From: an uncultured Bacteroides sp.
GTDB taxonomy: Bacteria; Bacteroidota; Bacteroidia; Bacteroidales; Bacteroidaceae
Length of the DNA: 64,000 nucleotides
Assembly: GCA_900544075.1 (NCBI GenBank)
Contig: UQTJ01000003.1
Coordinates: 62,001-126,000 of the forward strand
Reading direction: 5' to 3'
The position numbers and the translations under genes are program-made. Within the stretch, counting starts at the first letter, position 1. The number at the start of each line of letters is the position of its first letter. Below the pieces are notes generated by a model. It saw only the letters and a program-made list of their open reading frames with translations. It ran no database searches and was not told the DNA's origin. Shown here piece by piece: positions 44,693-53,805 of this stretch.

Positions 44693-45736
44693 ATGATTCG
44701 CAGTTTATATTTAGAAGGCTTTACATGTTTTGAAAAAAGTAAAATCTCTTTTAGTAAAGGTATTAATGTCTTTATAGGGCGTAATGGAACGGGAAAGACT
44801 CATATAATGAAGTGCATGGCTGCATCAATGAAAGCAAATGCTTTGTTTGAACAGTCAACATCAAAGACAAAAGATAAATTTGGAGATTTGTTTACTGAAA
44901 AACTGTTGGGTTATTTTAAACCTGATTTACTTGGTCATCTGGTTAACAAATACTCTGCAGGCACATCTTCTGTAAGACTGGAACTGGATGGAGGTGAACT
45001 TGCCTATACGTTTGGAGAAAAGGCATTGATCGCAAAAACAGATAATAACAGTTATATTGAGCAGCCTCATTTTATTTATATTCCACCAAGGGAAATGCTT
45101 TCTCTTTTTGAAGGTTTTATAAGTCTTTACGAGAAAAGGGAGATTTCTTTTGATGAGACTTATTTGGATCTCGCAAAATCAATGGATGTAGCTCCATTAA
45201 GAAATGAGGCTTTGAAAGAGGTTATGGAGATGCTGAATCCGCTTCTCGAGAAATGGAATATAAATGTAATCAGAAAAGGGAATAGGTTTTATGTCATAGA
45301 CGAGGGAAAAGAATATGAAGCTCATTTAGTGGCTGAAGGGTTAAGAAAGTTAGCTACTATAATATACTTGTGCATAAATGGTGAGCTGAGATCTGATACA
45401 GTTCTTTTCTGGGATGAGCCGGAGTCAAATATGAATCCTACATTGATATCTGTTATAGTAGACATGCTTATTGAATTGTCAAAACGTTTTCACGTACAGA
45501 TATTTGTATCAACACACGACTATCTGTTATCTCATAAATTGTCAATGTATGCAGAATATGCACCGGAAGAAAATCCGGAAATGAGATTTTTCAGTCTGTA
45601 TAAGACTGGACACAATGTCGAAATGGAGGTTTCAGATAAACTGATAGACATAAATCATAATCCTATACTTAAGGAGTATGCTGTGTTTTTTGATTTGGAA
45701 AACGATTACATAAATAAGCGTAATGACAGAATTTAA
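44693..45736 (+). CDS. RecF/ABC-type ATPase, candidate defence protein
   Basis: A 347 aa P-loop ATPase of the RecF/SMC-like (AAA_21) group. Walker A GRNGTGKT (residues 29-36) follows the typical start FTCFEKSKISFSKGINVFIG; a signature-like segment is VAEGLRKLATIIY; Walker B is VLFWDEPESN (D241, E242); and the switch His is in STHDYLL (H275). It has no TOPRIM, so it is not an OLD nuclease. It overlaps by 14 bases a downstream gene with a PD-(D/E)XK signature, indicating translational coupling. Paired ATPase-effector genes of this build are common in anti-phage systems; the defence role is an inference. Confidence 0.85.
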   Translation: MIRSLYLEGFTCFEKSKISFSKGINVFIGRNGTGKTHIMKCMAASMKANALFEQSTSKTKDKFGDLFTEKLLGYFKPDLLGHLVNKYSAGTSSVRLELDGGELAYTFGEKALIAKTDNNSYIEQPHFIYIPPREMLSLFEGFISLYEKREISFDETYLDLAKSMDVAPLRNEALKEVMEMLNPLLEKWNINVIRKGNRFYVIDEGKEYEAHLVAEGLRKLATIIYLCINGELRSDTVLFWDEPESNMNPTLISVIVDMLIELSKRFHVQIFVSTHDYLLSHKLSMYAEYAPEENPEMRFFSLYKTGHNVEMEVSDKLIDINHNPILKEYAVFFDLENDYINKRNDRI

Positions 45737-46280
45737 AGAGAGTGGACTTGTTTTTAAGTTCAATGATAAATGGGAGGTCTATCAGTTGGACAGCGAAGCT
45801 GACTACAGAGAGAAAATCTGCAGACAGATACCTGGAACACGTAGTATAGATTTTATTGGATTTAATGAAAAAGATAATCTTCTTCTTTTTGTTGAAGTAA
45901 AGAGCTTTAGGGGATATGCTAACCGTACTAACGTACAACGCCTGACAGGTGAAAATGATGATATAACAATAGAAGTTTCACAAAAAGTTAGGGATTCTAT
46001 AGCTACTATTGTTGGTGGGGCAAGAAACTCTACTAATATTAGAAATGTTTGGCAGAAATATGTACATCATTTAAATACTAATAAGAAAATGATGGTTATA
46101 GCGTGGGTTGAGTTGGATGTTAATACTGAGAACTTGTTATTACGTGCAAAAACAAATCTGTATACAAGAAAAAGAGAGCTGAGAAAACATCTCACATGGC
46201 TTACGTCGGATGTGCAGATAATGAATACAAAAAACTATAATAACGAGGTTGAAGGTATGGAGGTTTATATTGATAATTGA
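45723..46280 (+). CDS. Small protein with PD-(D/E)XK nuclease signature
   Basis: A 185 aa protein. The segment RSIDFIGFNEKDNLLLFVEVKSFRGY has the PD-(D/E)XK pattern: D43 in a hydrophobic strand, then E58-x-K60 in the next strand. No signal or membrane segment is seen. The gene starts 14 bases inside the ATPase gene and ends before a bidirectional terminator, so the two form a closed cassette. It is the likely effector if the pair is a defence system. I do not recognise the family; a transcriptional or DNA-repair role cannot be excluded. Confidence 0.7.
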   Translation: MTEFKESGLVFKFNDKWEVYQLDSEADYREKICRQIPGTRSIDFIGFNEKDNLLLFVEVKSFRGYANRTNVQRLTGENDDITIEVSQKVRDSIATIVGGARNSTNIRNVWQKYVHHLNTNKKMMVIAWVELDVNTENLLLRAKTNLYTRKRELRKHLTWLTSDVQIMNTKNYNNEVEGMEVYIDN

Positions 46281-46313
46281 TAACTGAATTGCTTGAATAA
46301 AATTTAAATGAAT

Positions 46314-46348
46314 AAGTCCCGTGGCTGTGATAGTCACGGGACTTTTAT
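46314..46348. terminator. Bidirectional terminator between the cassette and the hybrid regulator
   Basis: AAGTCCCGTG (46314-46323) pairs perfectly with CACGGGACTT (46335-46344), followed by TTATTT. It lies between two convergent genes and likely serves both. Confidence 0.85.
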
Positions 46349-46351
46349 TTG

Positions 46352-49300
46352 TTATGAAGTAATCTGTTTCAGGAATTCCGAAGGAGTGATGTCGAATTCT
46401 TTTTTAAAGCATTTTGTAAAGTAGTTAGGATCGGACATTCCTACAGCATATGAGGCTTCGGAAACATTCATTCCGTTCATCAGATGCGTGCGGGCTTCTT
46501 TCATTCTGATAGTTCGCATAAACTGGGTGATGGAACATCCGGTAAGCGATTTGAGCTTGGTATGAAGGAGGCTGCGGCTGATGTGCATTTCGGCGGTGAT
46601 TTCTGTGACACCGAAATCTTCCTGAGAGATATTTTTCATAATGAGATCAACCAACTCTTTCATGAATTTCTCATCGCGTGGATTGTTTGTCACCTGAGTG
46701 ACATTCATCTCTTCTGCCTGTTTGAAACGTTCTATTACCTTGCGACGGTTGTTCTGAATGTTTTCAATCAGCAGTTCCAGGTTCTGTGCATTGAATGGCT
46801 TGGCTATATATGCCTCGGCACCGCATTTGTATCCTTCTGTGTGGTCTTTTTCGTCTGTTTTGGCTGTGAGAAGTATAACAGGAATGTGGCTTGTACTTAC
46901 ATCCTGTTTAACTAACCTTGTAAACTCAAGTCCGTCTACTTTTGGCATCATGATATCGGATACAATAATGTCCGGAATACGTTTGGAAAGCATTTTGTAT
47001 GCTTCTTCTCCGTTGAAGGCACGCATGACATTGTATTTGTCCTTGAAGATATCGCAAATGTATTCGTTCATTTCCTTATTGTCCTCTACTATCATTATGG
47101 TTTCCTTGTCGTTTTTCTTTTCTTCATCTACAAGCTTGTCAGGAATCAGTTCTATAGTGTCGCGCATTCGCTGGTTGTATTTCCGGATCTCATCCTGACT
47201 GATGCTTTCTATGGCTTTTTCATCTTCGGTATAGGCATTATCGGATACGTTTAATGTGACGGTAAATACGGTTCCGACTCCTACTTCGCTTTCCACTTTT
47301 ATATCTCCTTTGTGCATTTGTATCAGTGAACGTGTAAGTGACAGTCCAAGTCCGAAGCCTTCTCTGTGGTCTTTTTTTTCGACCTGATAATAACTTTCAA
47401 ATATCTTGTCAAGCATTTCCTTAGGAATACCTCTTCCTGTATCTTTCACAGATATGACTGCGTATGTGCTGTCGTTATCTTCTTTCAGGTGTGCGCTGAG
47501 TGTGACTGTATCTCCGGCTTGGGAGTACTTGAACGCATTGGAGAGAAGATTGTACATTATTCTTTCTAATTTGGAAGGTGAGAACCACACTTCTTTTCCG
47601 TTATCTTCAAGATTGAGGGTAAAGTCTATTTCTTTTTCCTTTGATACTATATCGAAGATGTGTGATATCTCGCTTAAGAAACTTATGATGTTGCCTTTGC
47701 GCACAGTGATATGCATCTGGTTCATTTCTATCTTACTGAACGTAAGTATCTCATCTATGAGATAGTGCATACGGTTGGCGTTGCGGTATATCGTTTCTAT
47801 GTTCTTTTTGTCTTTATTGCTTATTTCGTTTTGTGTAATCAGTTTCTGTAGTGGTGATAGGATGAGTGTCAACGGTGTTTTCAGGTCATGAGAAATGTAT
47901 GTGAAGAAGTCGGTTTTCTGTTTGTTAAGTTTCTCTATATACATTCTCTGGTTATGTTCATTTTCCAATCTCATCAAAAGTCTTAAACGTGATTTGGTAT
48001 ATCTGTAGGCTGCATACAGGCATAGTATTACAATGATTGTGTATATCATATATGCCCATATGGAAAGATACCATGGTGGCAGAACATTTATTTTCAGAGT
48101 GGCAAGACCATTTTCATCCCATTCTGTACCGTTGTAACCGGCAATGATATTCAGTGTATATTTACCGGCAGGCAAGTTTGAAAGTCGGACTTGATGCTGA
48201 TTGTCAACATATTGCCATTCCTTATCCAAACCATCAATATACATTTTGTATTTTGTACCATAAGTATATTGGTAATTCATACCTGAGTATTCTATCCTTA
48301 AAGATTGTGCTTGGGAATGTGATAATGTAATTTCTTCTATTCCTTTATGCGTCTTTATTATATTGTAATCATTATTTAATGGAGATACTATTTCTGAATT
48401 GCTTATTATGTCTGTTATTTCTACTTTGAAATTTTGTTTTTTTCTTTTGATGAGTTCCGGGAAAAATGAAATCATACCGTTTATGGTTCCCATAAAAATT
48501 TCTCCGTCTTCCGACTTGAATGCGGAAGAGTAATTGAACTGGTTGGTAGGAAGACCGTCGGATGTGGTGTATCTGCTGATATACCAATTGTTCATGTTTA
48601 TTCTAATCAGTCCGTTGTCTGTTCCTATCCACATGTTATGGCTGCCGTCCTCTATTATTCCTTTTATACCATTTGAAACAATAAGTTCTTTGTTGAAAGT
48701 TTTAGAGATTTTATATTCTTTGTCAAGGATGTAGATGCCATTATTGTTTGTTCCTACCCATAGATATCCTTTTGAGTCGCGGTATATATTTGTAACGAAT
48801 AAATTTTTAAGTGGAAGTAAATGTAATGTATCTAATTTGAATGTTTCTGAGTTTAGACGGCAAATGCCGTTTTTTCTCGTTCCTATAAGAAATGTTGTAT
48901 CTGTTTCATTAAGACTGCAAAATGATGTTATTGTGGAAATTCGTTTAACAACTTGTTCTTTATTAATATGGTAAATTCCATTCGGACCACCATAAAAAAT
49001 TTTATTATTGCTACTTTCTGTAATAAAGAATGCAGATGATAGATATGCTTCTTTTTGATTGAAAACATTACACTTTTTTGTTTTCTCATTATAATTGACA
49101 ATACCGTTGAGAAATAATCCTATCCATAGTGTGTTTTTTGAATCGTACATTAAAGAATGTATATTTTGAGTGTTAATATTAAGGTTCTTAAAAACTTGTT
49201 CAGATTTGAAAATTTTCTTTTCATTGTTCATTATATTGAGTCCGCCATCCTCTGTAGCTATTAATTCTCTTCCGTTTTGAGAACCAATTATTTGTCTAAC

Positions 49301-50353
49301 AGCTTTTCCACTAAGATGGTTGTCGGTATTACCATATGGGTAGATACGAAAATGTTCGGATCCTGATATGTAATAATTAATACCTCCAAAATAAGTTCCT
49401 ATCCATATATTTTCATCTCTGTCTTTGTATATGCTGTATATTGGAGAATCATTAAGTTTACTAATATTTCCGTATGTATCTTCATAATGTTTTATAATGT
49501 TGTAATGTTTATTATCAACAATGTATATACCATATTCTGTTCCTATCCATATATTTGAATCAGAGTCTTTGGTAGAATAAAACATATCATTGTGTTTTAT
49601 TTGTTTAGGTAAGTTATATATTGTATTTTCTAAAGTGTTATATAATATGATACTTCCATTAAAACATGCCAGAAAAGTCCTTTTGTTTACACTTTGTATA
49701 TTGCTAATGCGACTTCTGTGTGTTTTAAGTACAGGAGGTATCGGACTGAATTTGCCTGAATTAAGATTGTATCTTAAAAGTTTGTTTTTGCATTCTATCC
49801 ACAAGTTTTTGTTTTCGTCCTCAACAATGTTTCTTATGTAGTTTTTATTGTGAAGTATATATGGAACAAATTTGTCTTCAGATAATTCGTATCTGAAGAC
49901 ACCATTGCTGCAACATGCCAGGAGCATACCTGTGGAAGTAGTGAAAAATGATACGTCATTTCTTCTGTTACCTTTGATATCGTATGACTTGAAAGTTTCA
50001 GTAATATTATTGTATGAACAGATTCCTTCGTCTGTGGAAATCCATAGTTTGTTGTTTATTGTGTCTGTGTATAGCTTGAATATAAAATCATGACGTAGGC
50101 TTGTTGTTTCATTATCAGAATGGTAGTAGTGTTTCAACGAATAACCATCGTATTTACACAGCCCGTTTCTTGTTCCGAACCAAAGGTAACCCTGATTGTC
50201 CTGAGTAATTGCGTTGACTGTATTGTGCGGCAATCCCTCGGCAAATCCTAATTGTTTGAAACGGATGTTGTCGTATTGAATTTGTGATTTTGTTAATGCG
50301 ACGTTTAGTAATGAGAGTATCGCAAACAAGAAAAATCTTCTATAGTATTTCAT
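46352..50353 (-). CDS. Hybrid two-component system regulator (HTCS) of the glycan locus
   Basis: A single-protein sensor-regulator of 1333 aa that detects a glycan fragment in the periplasm and activates the locus. In order: signal peptide; two propellers of Reg_prop repeats (about 25-680, many LWIGT..GL..Y units); a Y_Y_Y domain (about 690-765); a membrane segment (about 770-790); histidine kinase dimerisation domain with H822 in YISHDLKTP and an ATPase domain (NAFKYSQ, DTGRGIPKE, FGLGLSLT); receiver with D1133 in IIVSDIMMP; and AraC-type helix-turn-helix (about 1245-1333). It is divergent from the GH51 operon, which it probably activates. Confidence 0.95.
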   Translation of the reverse strand: MKYYRRFFLFAILSLLNVALTKSQIQYDNIRFKQLGFAEGLPHNTVNAITQDNQGYLWFGTRNGLCKYDGYSLKHYYHSDNETTSLRHDFIFKLYTDTINNKLWISTDEGICSYNNITETFKSYDIKGNRRNDVSFFTTSTGMLLACCSNGVFRYELSEDKFVPYILHNKNYIRNIVEDENKNLWIECKNKLLRYNLNSGKFSPIPPVLKTHRSRISNIQSVNKRTFLACFNGSIILYNTLENTIYNLPKQIKHNDMFYSTKDSDSNIWIGTEYGIYIVDNKHYNIIKHYEDTYGNISKLNDSPIYSIYKDRDENIWIGTYFGGINYYISGSEHFRIYPYGNTDNHLSGKAVRQIIGSQNGRELIATEDGGLNIMNNEKKIFKSEQVFKNLNINTQNIHSLMYDSKNTLWIGLFLNGIVNYNEKTKKCNVFNQKEAYLSSAFFITESSNNKIFYGGPNGIYHINKEQVVKRISTITSFCSLNETDTTFLIGTRKNGICRLNSETFKLDTLHLLPLKNLFVTNIYRDSKGYLWVGTNNNGIYILDKEYKISKTFNKELIVSNGIKGIIEDGSHNMWIGTDNGLIRINMNNWYISRYTTSDGLPTNQFNYSSAFKSEDGEIFMGTINGMISFFPELIKRKKQNFKVEITDIISNSEIVSPLNNDYNIIKTHKGIEEITLSHSQAQSLRIEYSGMNYQYTYGTKYKMYIDGLDKEWQYVDNQHQVRLSNLPAGKYTLNIIAGYNGTEWDENGLATLKINVLPPWYLSIWAYMIYTIIVILCLYAAYRYTKSRLRLLMRLENEHNQRMYIEKLNKQKTDFFTYISHDLKTPLTLILSPLQKLITQNEISNKDKKNIETIYRNANRMHYLIDEILTFSKIEMNQMHITVRKGNIISFLSEISHIFDIVSKEKEIDFTLNLEDNGKEVWFSPSKLERIMYNLLSNAFKYSQAGDTVTLSAHLKEDNDSTYAVISVKDTGRGIPKEMLDKIFESYYQVEKKDHREGFGLGLSLTRSLIQMHKGDIKVESEVGVGTVFTVTLNVSDNAYTEDEKAIESISQDEIRKYNQRMRDTIELIPDKLVDEEKKNDKETIMIVEDNKEMNEYICDIFKDKYNVMRAFNGEEAYKMLSKRIPDIIVSDIMMPKVDGLEFTRLVKQDVSTSHIPVILLTAKTDEKDHTEGYKCGAEAYIAKPFNAQNLELLIENIQNNRRKVIERFKQAEEMNVTQVTNNPRDEKFMKELVDLIMKNISQEDFGVTEITAEMHISRSLLHTKLKSLTGCSITQFMRTIRMKEARTHLMNGMNVSEASYAVGMSDPNYFTKCFKKEFDITPSEFLKQITS

Positions 50354-50376
50354 TTTTTAATGGTTTATATTTTATT

Positions 50377-50384
50377 CAAAATTA
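50377..50384 (-). promoter_or_regulatory. Promoter -7 element of the hybrid regulator gene
   Basis: Minus-strand TAATTTTG matches TAnnTTTG, 23 bases before the ATG. Confidence 0.5.
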
Positions 50385-50444
50385 AGCATTTATACTGCTT
50401 TCTTTTAGTAATTATGTTCTACTGTATAGAATAAATGTTCAATG

Positions 50445-50462
50445 AAAGGTATATGTAGGTGT
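50445..50462. promoter_or_regulatory. Candidate regulator site upstream of the GH51 operon
   Basis: AAAGGTATA (50445-50453) is followed directly by TGTAGGTGT (50454-50462). The same two words, 21 bases apart, occur at 22809-22838. It is in the divergent gap beside the hybrid regulator, where its target site is expected; inference only. Confidence 0.35.
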
Positions 50463-50550
50463 AAATAGTACATATTTCTTTTTAAAATTGACATAATTAC
50501 CCTTTTATATGCATTTAAATAATCATATTTGCAATATTAATAAAAATGCC

Positions 50551-52590
50551 ATGAGAAATATAATTATCAAATCTTTAATTTGTGTTTCTGCATTTAATGC
50601 AGGTGTCTTGTCCGCTTTAGCTCAGGATAACAATGTCTATGGTACATTGTGTATTGACAAAAGTAGAAAAAAAAATGTATCTCCGGTAAGATATGGGTTT
50701 CATTATGAGGAAATAGGCATGATGGGTGAAGGTGCGCTGCATGCTGAGTTGGTTAGAAACCGTTCATTTGAAGAAGCAACTCCACCGGCCGGTCTTGCCG
50801 TTAAAGACGGATATTATGTGGATATTCCTGCACCTAAATCGGATATGAAGCATGTATATCATGTAGATCCGTTGATTGGATGGACCACCATGCCTCTGTC
50901 TTATTCCCCAATTTTCATTGACCGCACAAAAGAAAATCCGTTGAATAAGAATAACACATATTCAATGCTTGTGAATGTGGTAGATGAAATATCGGGCAAA
51001 AGCAATGCCATGATATTGAACAGGGGATATTATGGAATGAACTTCGTAGCAGGAGACAAGTATGATTTATCTTTCTTTGTCAGGAATATCAATAATAAGG
51101 GTAATATAAAGGTTTTTCTCGTAGATGAGAATTGCAATAGGATTAGTAATGAGTATATAGTGGAAATCAGTGGTAAGGACTGGCGGAAAAAGGAAGTCAG
51201 TCTTATTGCTGACAGTAACTGCAAGAGAGGTATGTTGGCTATACAACCTATGAAGGTCGGAAAATTGCAGCTTGACGTAGTATCATTGTTCCCTCAAAAG
51301 ACTTGGGATAATGGAAAGTCGGTTTTCAGAACTGATATAATGGAGAATCTTAAAGAATATGCTCCTGATTTTATCCGTTTTCCGGGAGGGTGTATTGTGC
51401 ATGGTGTAAATACGGAAACAATGTATCAGTGGAAAAAAACTATTGGACCTATAGAAAACAGACCGGGGCAGTGGAGTAAGTGGGCACCTTATTACAGAAC
51501 TGACGGTATAGGATATCATGAGTTTTACGAATTGTGCGAGTATCTCGGAGCTGATGCCATGTATGTTACTCCTACAGGTATGGTATGTACAGGATGGGTA
51601 TGGAAGCAGAAAGACGGCTCTTACACTCATCCGGAAGTGGAACTGGATTATTATATACAGGATGCTCTTGATGCAATAGAATATGCAATAGGCGATGTGA
51701 ATACGAAATGGGGAGCTGAACGAGCCAAGAACGGTCATCCGAAACCTTTCCCGTTGAAATATGTGGAGATAGGAAATGAGGATTTCGGACCTGTGTACTG
51801 GGAAAGATACGAGAAGATATATAATGCGCTTTATGCAAAATATCCGCAATTGATTTATATAACCAACAGTATAATAGGCAAGGAAAACAAAGACAAAAGA
51901 AAGGATATAAAGAATTTTCCGAATCCTAAAAATGTAAAGGTGTTCGACGAACATCATTATCAGCCTATAGAGTGGGCATGTAATGACCATTATAAGTTTG
52001 ATGCTTATAAGAGAGGTGAGGCTGATTTGTTTATTGGTGAATTGGGGATAGATGGAAAATATCCTGTTAATATCCTTTCTACCGGAGTGGTGAGAATGGC
52101 TATGGAAAGAAACGGTGACCTGAATCCGATGCTTGCCGAAAGACCGCTAATGAGAAACTGGGATATGATGAATCATGGATTTCCGAAATCAATGCTGGTT
52201 AATGGTGTTGACAGTAGCGTTAAAACTGCTTTATTTTATGTCTCTAAGCTTTTTAGAGATAACAAGATTGATAAGTATATATCATCTTCTGTGAAAGATT
52301 TCAAGGGTATGCAGAGAGTCTTTACTACGTTAGGATATGACTCAGTAAAAAAGGAATATGTGCTTAAGATTATAAATCTTTCTGAAAAAGAATTGGTATT
52401 GAATACGAAAGTGAAAGGCTTTGGCAAGAGTGTTAATGCAAGTAAATGTGTTCTCAGATTGAAACCTGGGGTTAATAATACTCCGGAAAATCCTGAATTG
52501 GTAAAACCGGAATACAGTGACGAAAAGTTGGAACTTCAAAATAATATGGTAGTTTCTCCATTATCATTGACCGTATATCGCTTTAAATAA
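50551..52590 (+). CDS. GH51 alpha-L-arabinofuranosidase
   Basis: Predicted to release terminal alpha-L-arabinofuranose. The 679 aa protein has a signal peptide ending near SALAQ, an N-terminal beta-rich carbohydrate-binding-like region (about 110-230) typical of Bacteroides GH51 enzymes, and a TIM barrel with the acid/base E410 in EIGNEDFG and nucleophile E497 in FIGELGID. FIRFPGGC and EHHYQP are also GH51 motifs. The ATG at 50551 is chosen: the upstream in-frame ATG at 50509 precedes a -7-like CATATTTG (50524-50531). It is the first gene of the second enzyme operon. Confidence 0.92.
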   Translation: MRNIIIKSLICVSAFNAGVLSALAQDNNVYGTLCIDKSRKKNVSPVRYGFHYEEIGMMGEGALHAELVRNRSFEEATPPAGLAVKDGYYVDIPAPKSDMKHVYHVDPLIGWTTMPLSYSPIFIDRTKENPLNKNNTYSMLVNVVDEISGKSNAMILNRGYYGMNFVAGDKYDLSFFVRNINNKGNIKVFLVDENCNRISNEYIVEISGKDWRKKEVSLIADSNCKRGMLAIQPMKVGKLQLDVVSLFPQKTWDNGKSVFRTDIMENLKEYAPDFIRFPGGCIVHGVNTETMYQWKKTIGPIENRPGQWSKWAPYYRTDGIGYHEFYELCEYLGADAMYVTPTGMVCTGWVWKQKDGSYTHPEVELDYYIQDALDAIEYAIGDVNTKWGAERAKNGHPKPFPLKYVEIGNEDFGPVYWERYEKIYNALYAKYPQLIYITNSIIGKENKDKRKDIKNFPNPKNVKVFDEHHYQPIEWACNDHYKFDAYKRGEADLFIGELGIDGKYPVNILSTGVVRMAMERNGDLNPMLAERPLMRNWDMMNHGFPKSMLVNGVDSSVKTALFYVSKLFRDNKIDKYISSSVKDFKGMQRVFTTLGYDSVKKEYVLKIINLSEKELVLNTKVKGFGKSVNASKCVLRLKPGVNNTPENPELVKPEYSDEKLELQNNMVVSPLSLTVYRFK

Positions 52591-52664
52591 TATATGTATG
52601 TAAAGAAGTAGTACTTAAAAGAAACGAATATAATTATCATTTTACCAAATAAACAAATTACATT

Positions 52665-53792
52665 ATGAATTACAAATCGTTATTTATAGGTGTTATTGCC
52701 TTTATGGGAGTTGCGGCCTCATGTAATGCTGGGGAGAAAGGGAAATACGGTGATGCGGATACCAGTAATAAGGAATTAAGGGTTCCCAAGTCTGTAAAAC
52801 CTGCGTTCGATTATTGGATGCGTGACACATGGGTGACATTAGGTCCGGACGGATATTATTACATGACAGGTACTACAGCCGATCCGAACAGAAAATTCGT
52901 AGGGCAGATACATTGTTGGGACTGGAACGACGGATTATATCTGTGGCGTTCGAAAGATATGAAGAATTGGGAAAGCAGAGGATTGATATGGTCGATGGAA
53001 AAGGACGGTACTTGGCAGAAAAATCCCAAAGTATACAAGAAAGGGGAAAAGTATGCCAGGAAATCTCTTAATGGTGATCCGTTGGACAATAAATTCCATG
53101 CAGTATGGGCTCCAGAAATGCATTATATCAAGAGCGCGAAGAACTGGTTCATAGTGGCCTGTATGAATGAATCAGATGGTGGACGTGGTTCGTTTGTGCT
53201 TCGCAGTACAACAGGAAAGCCTGAAGGACCATATGTGAATATAGAGGGAAACAAAGACAAAGCTTTATATCCTAATATAGACGGTAGTCTGTTTGAAGAT
53301 ACTGACGGAACTGTTTACTTTGTAGGTCATAATCATTATATAGCAAAGATGAAGCCTGATATGAGCGATATAGCAGAGGATTTTGTAAAAATGAAGGAAT
53401 CGTCATACGATCCAGAACCTTATATTGAAGGCGCATTTATATTTAAATATGAAGGTAAATATCATCTTGTACAGGCTATATGGGCACACAGAACTAAAGA
53501 AGGTGATACTTATGTGGAGCAAAAAGGTGTGACAAACAAGAATACAAGATATAGCTATGACTGCGTGATTGCTACAGCTGACAATGTGTATGGACCGTAT
53601 AGTAAAAGATATACAGCTATCATTGGCGGTGGACATAACAATCTGTTCCAGGACAAGGATGGTAACTGGTGGGCTACAATGTTCTTCAATCCACGCGGTG
53701 CCCAGGCTGCAGAATATAAGGTAACATGTCGTCCTGGATTGATACCAATGGTATATGCAGACGGAAAATTCAAACCGGAACACAACAAATAA
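52665..53792 (+). CDS. GH43-like lipoprotein hydrolase
   Basis: A 375 aa lipoprotein (Cys20 in VAASCNAG) with the five-bladed propeller pattern of clan GH-F: catalytic base D54 in MRDTWVTLGPDGYYYMTGT, an Asp in NIDGSLFEDTDGTVYFV and Glu in PYIEGAFIFKYEGKYHLV. It is clearly distinct from the GH43-like gene at 26983. The alpha-L-anhydrogalactosidase family GH117 has a similar fold and cannot be fully excluded. It is in the second operon between GH51 and a sulfatase. Confidence 0.8.
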   Translation: MNYKSLFIGVIAFMGVAASCNAGEKGKYGDADTSNKELRVPKSVKPAFDYWMRDTWVTLGPDGYYYMTGTTADPNRKFVGQIHCWDWNDGLYLWRSKDMKNWESRGLIWSMEKDGTWQKNPKVYKKGEKYARKSLNGDPLDNKFHAVWAPEMHYIKSAKNWFIVACMNESDGGRGSFVLRSTTGKPEGPYVNIEGNKDKALYPNIDGSLFEDTDGTVYFVGHNHYIAKMKPDMSDIAEDFVKMKESSYDPEPYIEGAFIFKYEGKYHLVQAIWAHRTKEGDTYVEQKGVTNKNTRYSYDCVIATADNVYGPYSKRYTAIIGGGHNNLFQDKDGNWWATMFFNPRGAQAAEYKVTCRPGLIPMVYADGKFKPEHNK

Positions 53793-53805
53793 TAATTATA
53801 TTATT

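Noticed and set aside
51283..51990. 235 aa minus-strand open frame
   Set aside because: It is a shadow of the GH51 gene, which has clear catalytic motifs in the other strand.
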